A stretch of DNA of 64,000 nt from Dermatophagoides farinae (lineage: Eukaryota > Arthropoda > Arachnida > Sarcoptiformes > Pyroglyphidae): contig NC_134682.1 in NCBI RefSeq assembly GCF_024713945.1, forward strand, positions 1,860,001 through 1,924,000. The letters are read 5' to 3'. The notes under the pieces were generated by a model, which was not told where the DNA came from, did not search any database, and was given only the letters and a program-made list of their open reading frames with translations. Positions within the stretch are counted from its first letter, which is position 1. Each line of letters starts with the position of its first letter. The translations under genes and the position numbers were made by a program. This document shows, piece after piece, positions 37,520 to 55,100 of this stretch.

Positions 37520-39958
37520 TCATTAATATATGTTTCTACCACCAGCAAGGCAACCAAAAATCAATCTTTTTTTATTGTTTCTTGATTTTTTAAAACCAAA
37601 ATGCGCATTATCCTTGCCCTAGATTTTTCTTCCTATCTCATTCATTCCCGGTTTTTTTTCGGTATTTGGATTGAATGAATGAATAAATCGATTATGACAG
37701 CAAGAGTGTTTTTTTCTGTTCTTGTGTGTAAAACATTCACCCACACTCACACACACACACATATCATCTAAATGTTGTTATAGTATTCCGGATGGTTTGT
37801 TTTGATGAAAAGAATCATTTCCCACTACTACTACAAATCTACTACAACTACTAATGATGCATACCCGGAATTTAGAGAGAATTTAGGATTCCGGGCTTTC
37901 AACAAAATTCTGGGCGTCAATTCGACAAAACAAATACTTAAATAGACAGGAAGAGAATGAAAATAAAAAAAAAAATTCACAATTGAAGTGAATTGAACTT
38001 GCCATAATTGTAATCAGGGCCAGTATGCCAAGTGCAAAACAAAACGAAAAAAAGGAACAAGGCCGAAATTTTTTTTTTGGCATGACTTGATATCGATAAA
38101 AAGTGCATTATGAAATTCAAAATTATCAGCAAAAAAAACATGGAATTTTCTCATCATCATCATCGATGAAATGACAAAAAAAAAATTAGAATCTCAAACA
38201 TTTTTTTTCTTTCTACAAATGAAAAAATCCGATTCAAGCCCAGCAGCGTGTGTATCTAATCACGTCGATCATACACATTTCGTGTGTATATGTGAAAAAA
38301 AAGAGAGAGAGATGGAAAAAAATGAAAATTGGCTAAAGAACTTATAACGGTGGATTGAATTGAAATGAAATGAAATGAAATAAAATAAAATGAATGAAAT
38401 CTAGTCACTACTGGATGTATTTATGTGTGTATGTGTGTGTAAATAATAAGCAACTACAATCATGATGATGAGAAAGGAAGAAAAATAGGTCAAATTCATA
38501 CTTACTATACACACACACATTGATGAATGAATCTCAAAGTTTGAATGAATGTTTTAGCTTTATGGCTCCTTCTTCCCGGTGTCTGTGTGTGTGTGTGTGT
38601 GTGTATGAGTGATTTTCAGTTTTACCGTTATTATTCACTTAATGGAGCTACAATTTATATATATTTTTTTTTTGATGACGATTGTCATGACAATCCTGAT
38701 TATGATGATGATGATGATGACGTTGAATTTTTTTTCCTACTTTTTAAAAATCATTATCGAATTCAAAAAGTGGAAAAATTTTTCAAAAGAATGAAGCGGT
38801 CAATGTCGATATTTTAAAATCTTTCGGATTGCTATTTTATGATGATGATGATGATGAAGATGATGATGATGAAGATGATGATGATGGTAGTCTGGTAGGT
38901 TGTTTGGCTTATGGCCGACATAAATCGGTGGCTATGTCGTTGTTGGGTTTTATCATTTTAAGACGGATCGGATGGAAATTTTCTTTCATTGATGACGCCG
39001 ATGACCCCAATTCCATTTCGAATACAATTTATTAACAAGTCGGAAAAAAATTGTTTTTTTTTCACAGAAACACATCGAGACAGAAAAAAAATTATACAGG
39101 AAGATTGATGAAGAGATTGATGATGATGATGATCAAGAAGTGAAATCCATATGAATTCATTATCCATAAAAAAAAGAATTTCAACTGCATCAATGTTTAA
39201 ATGGAAATTTTCATAATCATCATCATCATCATAGGAATGGTAGTTGAATTTTTCACTAAAATTTTCACTAATTGAAATGGAAAAAATCACTAATGATAGT
39301 GATAGATATAAATGGATAGTATGAATGAATGAATGAACGAATATGATTAACCTGATGACCTCAAAACCAGGATATTAAATATTTGAGTGTTGTCGTCGTC
39401 ATCATCGTCGTCGCTGTTGTTGTTATTATTTGGGTTCAAATCGGATTATTATTATTATAATTATTGAAATCATCATTATAACCAGCCATCATCATGATTG
39501 TCATCTTCATTACAAACAAACGATAATGATAATCATTTCATTGACCACAATAATCGAATTAATATACAATGAAATGAAATTTTCGAAATAAAAAAAAATA
39601 TTAAATCAGAGAAGGATAAAGAAAATCGAATCGAATTTATTTTTTATATACAAAAAAAAATATACCAATAGCGCCATCTGACCACAGTGAATCAAAACAT
39701 ATCGAACATTAAACCTGCATGCAGGTAAACAAGTTATAAACAAAAACAACCGACACGTATTTCTCTCTCTTTCTCATTGTGTTTATATTAAAGGTGAGCC
39801 ACCAGGTGATATTATGTGCAAGTCAACATTTTGTATCTTATTGAAATGGTAAATTTCGTTTGTTTTTGTTGTTTTTGGCTCATCACAATTTCGAAATCAT
39901 TGTGCCTTTCAAATTCAAGACATTCCCGGTAAATTGAATCTGAAAATTTGAATAAATT
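37520..39958. other. Non-coding tract upstream of PDCD10
   Basis: AT-rich DNA with (TG)n, (GAT)n and poly(A) runs and no gene I can support. The last 300 bp contain likely PDCD10 promoter and leader features: AGCGCCATCT at 39670-39679, a 14-bp palindrome at 39713-39726, and a short upstream frame at 39846-39932. Confidence 0.5.
39713..39726. promoter_or_regulatory. 14-bp palindrome upstream of PDCD10
   Basis: ACCTGCATGCAGGT is a perfect palindrome about 230 bp before the PDCD10 ATG. A dimeric-factor binding site is possible; the sequence shows only the symmetry and position. Confidence 0.4.
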
Positions 39959-40921
39959 ATGAATAAAATTGTATCATCAGAACCATCATCATCGTCATCA
40001 TCATCATCGACGGTATCAAATCATCATCATCACCATTATCAACAACAGCAACAATCACCACAAATTTATCGTAATAATAATACCAACAATAATAATATGA
40101 TTGTACATCATCATTCGGGTGTTTTACATCATTCATCATCATCATCATCACCGAATCATACAAATAATAATAATTCGGAACAATCATCATCATCGATACA
40201 ATCAACAACGGTTACACAATATCCACGTTATCCATCCGTTACAGCTGCATTAATATGGCCAATAATAGTACGACCATTATTATGTAAAATACAAAAACAT
40301 AGCCAACAAGCTGCTGTTGTATTATTGAAAGCATTAGGAAAATGTGAACATCGACGTCCCGGTTTCCTATTGGAATTTATAACCGAAATTCTTGCTACAC
40401 GTAATATTATTTCAATGAATATGACTGAAGCATTACTTCGAATGCAATCACAAATACCTGAATTCGAAGAACAACGTTGTCGCCGTCAAGAAGAACCATT
40501 CCAGGAATTGAATCGTCGAACATTTGCATTGAAAAAAATCCTATCACGAATACCGGACGTTCTTTATGATCGTCAAGTATTCCTTGAAACTATAAGAAAA
40601 ATTGCATCTGCAATCAAAAAGCTATTGGATTGTGTTAATGACATTACCGGTTCGAATGGATCATCATCATCCGGTAGTGGATTCATTCAAACCTATCAAG
40701 ATAAACGTTCGGTTGATCAAAGGAAACGGGAATTTATAAAAGATTCAAAAAATTTTAGTCAAACATTAAAAGAATATTTTAAACATGGCGATGGTGGTGC
40801 CGTACTACAAAGTGCAGCACAATTAATTCTTGCAACGAATGCCATACAAAAAACGATAAAAATTTGCTGTGATCCTCGTGATCAGACATCGTCGGCCATT
40901 CAACATTTGAATAGCAAATAA
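39959..40921 (+). CDS. PDCD10: Programmed cell death protein 10 / cerebral cavernous malformation 3
   Basis: PDCD10/CCM3 is a cytoplasmic adaptor that binds germinal-centre kinases and striatin in STRIPAK complexes. This uninterrupted 320-codon frame carries the whole conserved protein. The N-terminal dimerisation region (about residues 90-190) includes NMTEALLRMQSQIPEFEEQ, EEPFQELNRRTFALKKILSR and IPDVLYDRQVFLETIRKIAS. The signature AIKKLLDCVNDI follows, and then a C-terminal focal-adhesion-targeting-like helical bundle with RKREFIKDSKNFSQTLKEYF and LATNAIQKTIK. The human protein is about 212 residues. This one adds roughly 90 residues of Ser/His/Asn/Gln low complexity at the N-terminus and a Gly/Ser insert (GSNGSSSSGSG) between the two domains. 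The first ATG was chosen because it opens the frame just after upstream stops; a later start would lose only the low-complexity part. No introns are present. It is tail-to-tail with BTAF1, about 320 bp away. Confidence 0.93.
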   Translation: MNKIVSSEPSSSSSSSSTVSNHHHHHYQQQQQSPQIYRNNNTNNNNMIVHHHSGVLHHSSSSSSPNHTNNNNSEQSSSSIQSTTVTQYPRYPSVTAALIWPIIVRPLLCKIQKHSQQAAVVLLKALGKCEHRRPGFLLEFITEILATRNIISMNMTEALLRMQSQIPEFEEQRCRRQEEPFQELNRRTFALKKILSRIPDVLYDRQVFLETIRKIASAIKKLLDCVNDITGSNGSSSSGSGFIQTYQDKRSVDQRKREFIKDSKNFSQTLKEYFKHGDGGAVLQSAAQLILATNAIQKTIKICCDPRDQTSSAIQHLNSK

Positions 40922-41244
40922 ATTATCGACACATACACACACACACACACACCGATCCTATCGATCTATTATTTCAACCCCACCGACAAGATAATAATTA
41001 AGTGCCTCATTCAATCAAAAATATTGGGAAACGAAATTTTGTTGGAAAATTTTGACTTATTTATTTATTGATACAAGTATAAATTTTTAATTAATAAAAA
41101 AAAATTCTGATTATTACACATATAAAAGAATGACATATCTTCTTTTCCCTACAAATAGAGGAGGAAAATTTTTGAGTATTTGACGATGATAATGATGTAA
41201 ATTTTACACATTTTTTTTCAATAAAAAAAAACAAACATAAATGT

Positions 41245-47480
<6,236 letters not shown>

Positions 47481-49113
47481 TGTTTTTGTTTTATTCGTTT
47501 GTTGGTTCACTATAAAGAATTTTTTAATGAAAAAAAAAAATTTAGACTTTTAAAATCTCGTTTTCTTTTTTTTTTGATTGAGTTACGTTTACTGTATCAC
47601 AAAAATGAATATGAGAATTTCGTTCGTTTGAATTTTTCCGTATCACATTTATATCTAGATTTTCGGTGTATCAGCTAATTCGGGGATTTTATTTTTATTT
47701 TTTTTTTTATTCCACCAAACAAAACAAAAAAAAATTATATTATCGATCTAAATCGGATATTTAAATGGTGGATGAATGACAACAATGACGACGACGACGA
47801 CGACGAAAAAAAAATTCGAATTTTTTTTTTTATTATTATTATTGTTGTTACTGTTTGCAGATAGTTTGAATTTATCGTGTTGTTATGGTTTCTTCATAAT
47901 TTTCACACAATCAATTTCTTCTTCATCAGAAGATTATCTTATCGAAATTCTTTTGCCATTATCATTTCAAATAAAGAATATATATATATATTGGCCGATT
48001 TATATGATTTGTTTTTTCTTTATATATATTTGGCTGTTTTCAATACAATATATTTGTCTTCTTCAAATATGTCAATGATGATGATGACCATCATCATCCA
48101 TTCTATCATCATATGTTAAATATATATTGATTAATCAATCAATGTTTGTGGTAGAAATTTTTTTTTTCTTCTTTATCTTCATTTGTTGTTGTTTTTGTTT
48201 TTATTGTTGTCGTCGATAGCAGCCGACGCGTCGTCGTTGCACATATACACAGTATACAGTGAGAAGAGAAGAGTGCAGTGTGGAAATTTGTCTAAAATGA
48301 AAAAATGACGAATTTTCGCGAAAATATCAGTGAAAATAAAAAAAAATAAATAAATATCCATTTAATTAAACTATAGTTTTTAACTTTTATCAAATTATTA
48401 TAAACGATATATAAATAGATAAATACCTGAATATGGAATAGAAAAAATAATCAATGAAAAAAAAAATGTAGTGAACAGAAACAGCAAGAAATAAAATACC
48501 GAAAACAAAACAAAAAAATATTCCAAATTCTCGCTATTTTTTTCGCTAAATTATTAAATTCTATACCTTTCATATACAACGTAACTTAATACTTTAAATT
48601 TTTCGAAGTTTAAAAGAATCAAGTTATTTTTTGAATTTTTGTCATTAAAAAAATTATATTAATTTCTGAAAAATGTTTGCTCAAAAATCTTATTGTTTCG
48701 AACTTACGGCTAAACCTCATTATTGACCTAATCATCGTCTTTGACCCGAAGTACAAAAATTGTTGTCAACCTGTATGAATCTAAATTTGCAATATTGAAA
48801 AAAAAGGAAATTAAATAATCTCATCATTGCTATGATTATTGTATGTATGTATCCGGACAATAATGATTATGATTATGATGATGATGATGATTAACAAGAA
48901 GGATGAATGATGATGATGATGATGATGATCATAATTTGTTCAAAAATAATTCTACTTTTGAGAATGAAAAATTCATATCTAATGCTGACATATGTAATAA
49001 TAATATAATGATCATACAAATGATGCGAATGCACGCACGCAATAGAATCGTCGCCTGAATTGTGATGGAGAAAGTAGACGAGGATGAAAAGTAGAAAATA
49101 ATTTCATTTTCTC
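47481..49113. other. BTAF1 5' flank and repeat-rich DNA
   Basis: The first few hundred bases should contain the BTAF1 leader and promoter. A short CpG-bearing patch with the palindrome CGACGCGTCG lies at 48224-48233, followed by purine-rich DNA (48255-48290) that would suit a transcript leader on the plus strand. No coding region is supported. Confidence 0.4.
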
Positions 49114-49342
49114 TCACTCTTGGTGAGGTTTTTTTTCTATTTGTTGATTATTATCCATCACCACAAATGCATCGTCATGGATTGTGATAAATGATTTGTC
49201 GTCATCATCATCGTCGTCGTACAAATTCATTCGTGCATTATCATTCATAATCATTTTCAAATCGGTTTGGGTTTTTTTCGGGTCGACAAAAATGTGTTGT
49301 TGTTGATCATTTTTTTTTTTTTTTGAATCATCTGGGACCACT
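49114..49342 (-). CDS. Possible terminal exon of an unknown minus-strand gene
   Basis: A good acceptor (TGTCATTTTACAG) leads into a frame of 75 codons ending in TGA. It reads VVPDDSKKKKNDQQQHIFVD, PKKTQTDLKMIMNDNARMNL, then an Asp run, KSFITIHDDAFVVMD and NNQQIEKKPHQE. Codons are varied and the hydrophilic, charged character suits a cytoplasmic or disordered C-terminal tail. The same frame also begins with an in-frame ATG (MSFYR) 14 nt upstream, so a stand-alone 80-residue peptide is the alternative. No upstream exon and no family are recognised. This is the most gene-like piece between BTAF1 and VPS45. Confidence 0.4.
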
Positions 49343-52073
49343 CTGTAAAATGACATTTATAGATTTTCTGTATGATAATAATGGTAATAATAATAAAACA
49401 TCAGTTGAATTTTTTTTTAAATCGAAAATAAAATTAAGAAATCAATCAGAAGAAAAAAAAATTTTTGAATTGACTGATTCGAATGTTTGCCCATACAATC
49501 GAAAACAATCGATTGTTATTCTCGATCAAAACATTTTCCGGCAATGTTCGTGATTATTTTTTTTTTCGTTTCCTTTATGGATTTTGATTCGATTTTCTTG
49601 TCATAGTCATTGTTGTTGTTTGAATTATAAAATTGTCGATGTTTTTTTTTCAATTTTAATCCTTTTTTTACGCAAAAAAAATCATCTATCCATTAATCGA
49701 ATTCTATTTATATCGATCGATTGTTGTTGATCGTTTCCCGTTTTCTGTTGTTGTTGTTGTTCGAATCAACCACACACACACACAAACACACGCACACGGA
49801 CATAATATTGTTGAATTTTTCTCAATTTGACAATCATCGACTTTGACGATTACCGATAAATCGATTGATCGAATCACAATTACAATTTATCAAATACAAA
49901 ATAAATAAATAAATAAAAAATTCACCAAATTTCTTGAATTTCATTCATCTTGAAAAAAAAGAAATTTCTGGAAACATTTCCATTATTTCATTCAATGTGA
50001 GCAATTTTATTTTATTTTTCTTTCTTCCCATTATTAATTGTATTTGTCCACCTTCAGGTGTATACCACAAATGTCATTTCAGACAAAATGAATTACCGAG
50101 TAACCACAATATTGTTGTTGTTGTTGTTGTTTTTGTTGACCGTTCTAATTATTTGTGTTTGTGTTTGTGTTTGTTTAGTTTTGTTTTTTTTTCGGCCAAG
50201 CAAAAGAAAAAACAAACAAAAAACTAACTACCAATCGACAATCGAATGGCAAATGTTTAATGATTGTGGAATCAAATTTCTATCCAACTACATTCATAAT
50301 AATAATAATTATTATTATTATCCGAATCATGAATCATTGGTTAATGTGTGTTTGGTTTGCATGATAAAAAAAAAGAAATTGTCTTATATATATAGCTCTG
50401 TATTCAATTCATGATTGTTCTTGTAATGACAATTATCCAGGTAGGTACCTGTATGTATAGAAAACAAAAAAAAAAAAACAATCGTGCCACTTTGAATGGT
50501 ATATAAAACACAATGGACACAAAACACCAAAACAACGAAAAAAGTAAATGCAAAATTTTTCCATTTTATGCATGTCATTGCTTTAATGCAATAATCATCA
50601 TCATCATCATCTGAGCAATGATGAAACTTGAAGAAATCCCGTCAACGTCCTTTTACTTAGTTCCGTTAGTTTATCTTTAACATTCAATTGTTTTTTTTTC
50701 AGTATAATTATTGATGCTTTTTTTTCTCTGATTTGATTGTTTCATCATACATCATAATTTATATTGAATGAAAATGAAAATTTTCAATTGCAATTCATCA
50801 TCATCATCATCATCAGACAACATTCTATGATTCTATCCATTCTAATCCATCTTCATTTTTTATATGTTTTATATATACGACGTATGACGGAAGTTGTTCA
50901 GGTACACAGATACATTTATGGCTATCCATATGATTGACAACACACCAACCAACCAACCAAATGATATAGTATCAGGAAAAAAAATGCCAGAAATTAACCA
51001 GAAATCGAATGTTAATCCGGAAAATGTATGTATGAAAGTGTCGATGTGTTTTTTTCCGATTCCAGACACATATACTGGAATCGATAATATCCAAAAAATA
51101 CCAGAAAAAAATGTCATCATCATCATCATCATTGGCTTTTGGCTTCTGGTTTTCAATTTCACATCCTGACATCAAATAATCATCATCATCATCATAATCA
51201 TAATTATGTGAGAAACAAGAACAAAAAAAAAAAAAATTTTCGATGTAATAATAATCATCAATCGAACGACAATGTAACATCATATCAAATTTCATTTCAT
51301 GTCAAAAACATTAACCCGGCAACAACAACAACAACAACAACAACAACAAAAGTGAAAAACATTCATACATACATCATACAGTCATTTTTATGGTGTGTGT
51401 GTGTGTGTGTGGTTTGAATATTCATTTCAAATTCGTCGACAATTATGAATATATTGGTATTGGTATTGGTATGTTGTATATACTTTTTTTTTCGCAATCG
51501 TCATCATTATTTATTACATATTAATCATTATTGATGTGTGTGTGGTCTAATGTTTATTTTGTTTTTTACTGCTGCCGTTACTGCTGGTTGTTGTTTTTTT
51601 TTTTTTTTTTTGGTTCAATTCAATTTGTGACATTTATATCTCCAACGACGATGGTGATGAATTTAGAATTTTTTTTTCGTTTTTGTTTTGTTTTCAATAG
51701 AATTCATTATTTGAAGAATATTATTGCTTAGTCATTGATGAAAATGCATTTTTTTGCGGTATGTATGTATCTATGTGTGTATATGAGTAAAACTTGTGAA
51801 AATTGAAACTAAATCACATTTTTTTTTTATTGAATTTTAGCTTCAAATAAATGAATCAATCAATGTATATGATATTTTTTGGATTCAGATTCTAAATAAT
51901 CTACCACAAGTAAGTAAATTTTTTTTTTGTTGCAATATTTTCATTCACATTTCATATCATCATCATCATATATATTAATTTCGAATAGCAAAATCATCAT
52001 GGTAAAGCCTGAATAATAAAAGAAAAAAAAGGCCAACAATAAACATCCAAAAACAACGAGAAAAGAGAAAGAT

Positions 52074-52104
<31 letters not shown>

Positions 52105-55100
52105 GAAGTGGAAAATAAAATTGAGAGAAATCGACCGATGATCTGGGCTTACAAGCATATATACATACACACACACACATCCCGAATTGTCATTTTCGCC
52201 ATGTCATTTTCTTTCGTTCAAATTTCACATTCATGATGATGATGATGATGATGGATTCCATAACGAATCAAATCATAAAATGTTTTTTTTTTCGAAAGAG
52301 TCATCATTTGGCCAAGCAATGAAAACAACAACCAAAACGATGACTATAAAAACTCGAACATTTTTGGCAATGATGAATAACAAGAATCATAGATCATGAT
52401 CGTGGTGGTTGTTTGGTTTCAAATTTTTGTTTTCAAGATTTAATCAAGTTCTCCGGTTCAATAATTGAAAATTCTTATCACCATCAAGATCCATCTGGGT
52501 ATTGATTCTGTTTGGGTAAGTTTTTTTTTTTGGATCATATGTTTGTTTTTTGATTTTAACTTTTATTAGTCACACACACCTGTATGATTTTTTTTCCGAA
52601 CAATCAATCAATCAATCAATCATACAACCAATCAATCGATTAATCGATTGAACGCTTCATTTGTTTGAAAGCGGCAACTCTATTTATTTTCTTCTTGAAT
52701 GATTTGACTATCCATTTCTTAAATTATAATTGTAACATGCAAAACAAAAATCTAGGTGATGATAGCCATTGTTATCGATTGTTTCAATCTAGAAATCATT
52801 CAGGTGTTACGACTATAGATAGTGATAATAATAATAATAATGATGATGATCATCATCATCATTGTTATTAACACTATTTTTTTTCCTATTCAACAACAAT
52901 TTGAAATTCAATCTTGAAACATTTCTTTTTTTGTGATTGATGATTCAATGAATCAAATTTTGTTGATTACAGTGTGTGTGTGTGTGTGTAGTTAAACACA
53001 ATTTTTTTAATCGATTCTTTGTCCTGTGACATTTTATAAATATATTGACAAACATCAGGCCAAATGTCCATTCAATGTTTGTGCGCGAATTTTTAGCTAG
53101 AATTGCAATTTATTCAAAAAAAAAAATACAACTACCGATATATCGAAATTGTCTTTTCGTACCGGCTTTCTATTCATAACATAAGTTTTTTCCTTTTCTT
53201 TGTGTTTTTTTGTCGTTGTTGTTGTTGTTGTTGACAAGTTCGACGCAGTAAAAAAAAAACATTTTTTTCTATTCACCCAAATCTCGGTACCATTCGGTAA
53301 CTAGAAAAAAAGATTTTTTTTATCACCATATGATGATAAATTCTTTGAAAAATTTATTTGTCAATTGCCTAAAGATCTATATAACAACCATCAAATGAAT
53401 CAATCGTTTTAATAGATGTAAACGAACAATTTCCGTAAAACTGGCATATTACAGGCTAAATGATTGAAACTCTTTATTATATATCAATAATGATTTAATT
53501 TGATTGTTTAACGAGATAATGATGATGATGATGTTATTGTTTTGTTTTGATGACTAAATCAATTAATCGATCAATCGATTGAATTGCTTATTTCGATTAA
53601 ATTTTTCTTTTGTCATTGTGATTAGACACAATAAATAAGAATATATGAGAGTGAACAAATAAACAAACGACGATGACGACAAAAAAAACATTCAGTCTGA
53701 CCCAATAATTGGCCCCTTTTGTTTTTGTTTTGCTTGTTATTTTTATGAATTTTTTTCTCTCTCTCTCTCTCTCTCTCTTTGTTGCCAATTTATCATGTCT
53801 CTGGGTATTTGAATTTTTTTCTTTCTTGGTGTTTTTTTTTCGTATATCCGGTTTTTTTTGCCGTTCACCTGTATTTGTTGTGTGTTTGTGTGTTTTTAAA
53901 TCTCTTCACACACACACACAATATTGCCCTGTTGTATGTAAGTTTAATGGGGCAAAATGATTGTTATTTTCATTTTCAGCCCCATAAATTTTAATTTTCT
54001 GGCCAAAGTGTTAACCCTTTTTTTCGTTATTTTTCAGTGTATATAAATATTTCTATATATATGTTTGTTTGTTTATTTGACTACTTGTTTGATTGGGCGA
54101 CACATTTATTTATCCTAGTAAGTAGTAGTTGGCCACTAAAGTTCATCAAGTAATTTACATGTGAAAAATTTTTTTTTTTCACTGATTAAAATGGTCAGTC
54201 TCTTTTTCTCATCATCAAGCATTTTTTTTTTTTTTTGGCTATAGTTGAATGTTTTTTTTTCGCATCACCGTTATACCCATGTGTCTAAAATTTTTTCGTA
54301 CTTAATGTTGTTGATACAATTTACACAGTGTGTGTGTGTGTGTAATAATGAAATTAATTTTCAGTTCATCTAATCATCATCAATATTCATATATGTTCGA
54401 TTCATCTGATTGATTGAATTCAGGTCGGTTTGATACGGAAAAGTGTTAGATTAAAATTATCAAAATAACCCCGTTGGTTTGTTAATGACTATGATCCATT
54501 TTGTTTTTTTTTTTGCAACAAAAAGTTCATTGATTTATTTTCTAGATTTTTCTTTTGCTCGTCAGTTTTCAATAAATTCACTACGTACAGAACCATTTTG
54601 TTGTTGTTGTTGTTGTTGCTAGAATACATTTTTTTTTCAATTTCAATCATATAATAACAATGTCATTCGTTATCTTGACGACTACCACAATACAATGATG
54701 ATGATGACGATGATTAAGCTTAATAATAAAATAACACCTGTGTATTCTTGTCAATTTTTGTAAATAGAAACCTCATGTATTTATAATGTTATTCATCATT
54801 GTATTAGGTCATAATTTCAATAATGTATGTGTGTGCGTTTTTTTTGTATGTTGTATCCTGGTACCATGAGATTATGGCTAAAAAAAAAAAAATTTCTTTT
54901 CTCTCTCTTTCTCCTTGTATTTTTTTTTTATTTGCATTACTAATTGTCATTGTAATATGTTGAATGATGCTATATTGTTGAACGCATATATATCAGGTAT
55001 ATATTATGGTTATAATTTTCTCTTCTCTAGATTATATTGCCTATTTTGTGTCTGTGTCTGTGAGTGTGTGTGGTATGGCAATCATCAAACAACGAAAGCT

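Noticed and set aside
39957-40208. Minus-strand frame at the PDCD10 start
   Set aside because: Antisense shadow of the PDCD10 low-complexity N-terminus.
50058-50414. Plus-strand frame resembling a single-pass membrane protein
   Set aside because: An acceptor-like CCTTCAG precedes it and a basic cluster follows the hydrophobic run, but the membrane part is just (TTG)n and (TGT)n repeat codons. Too weak to annotate as a gene.
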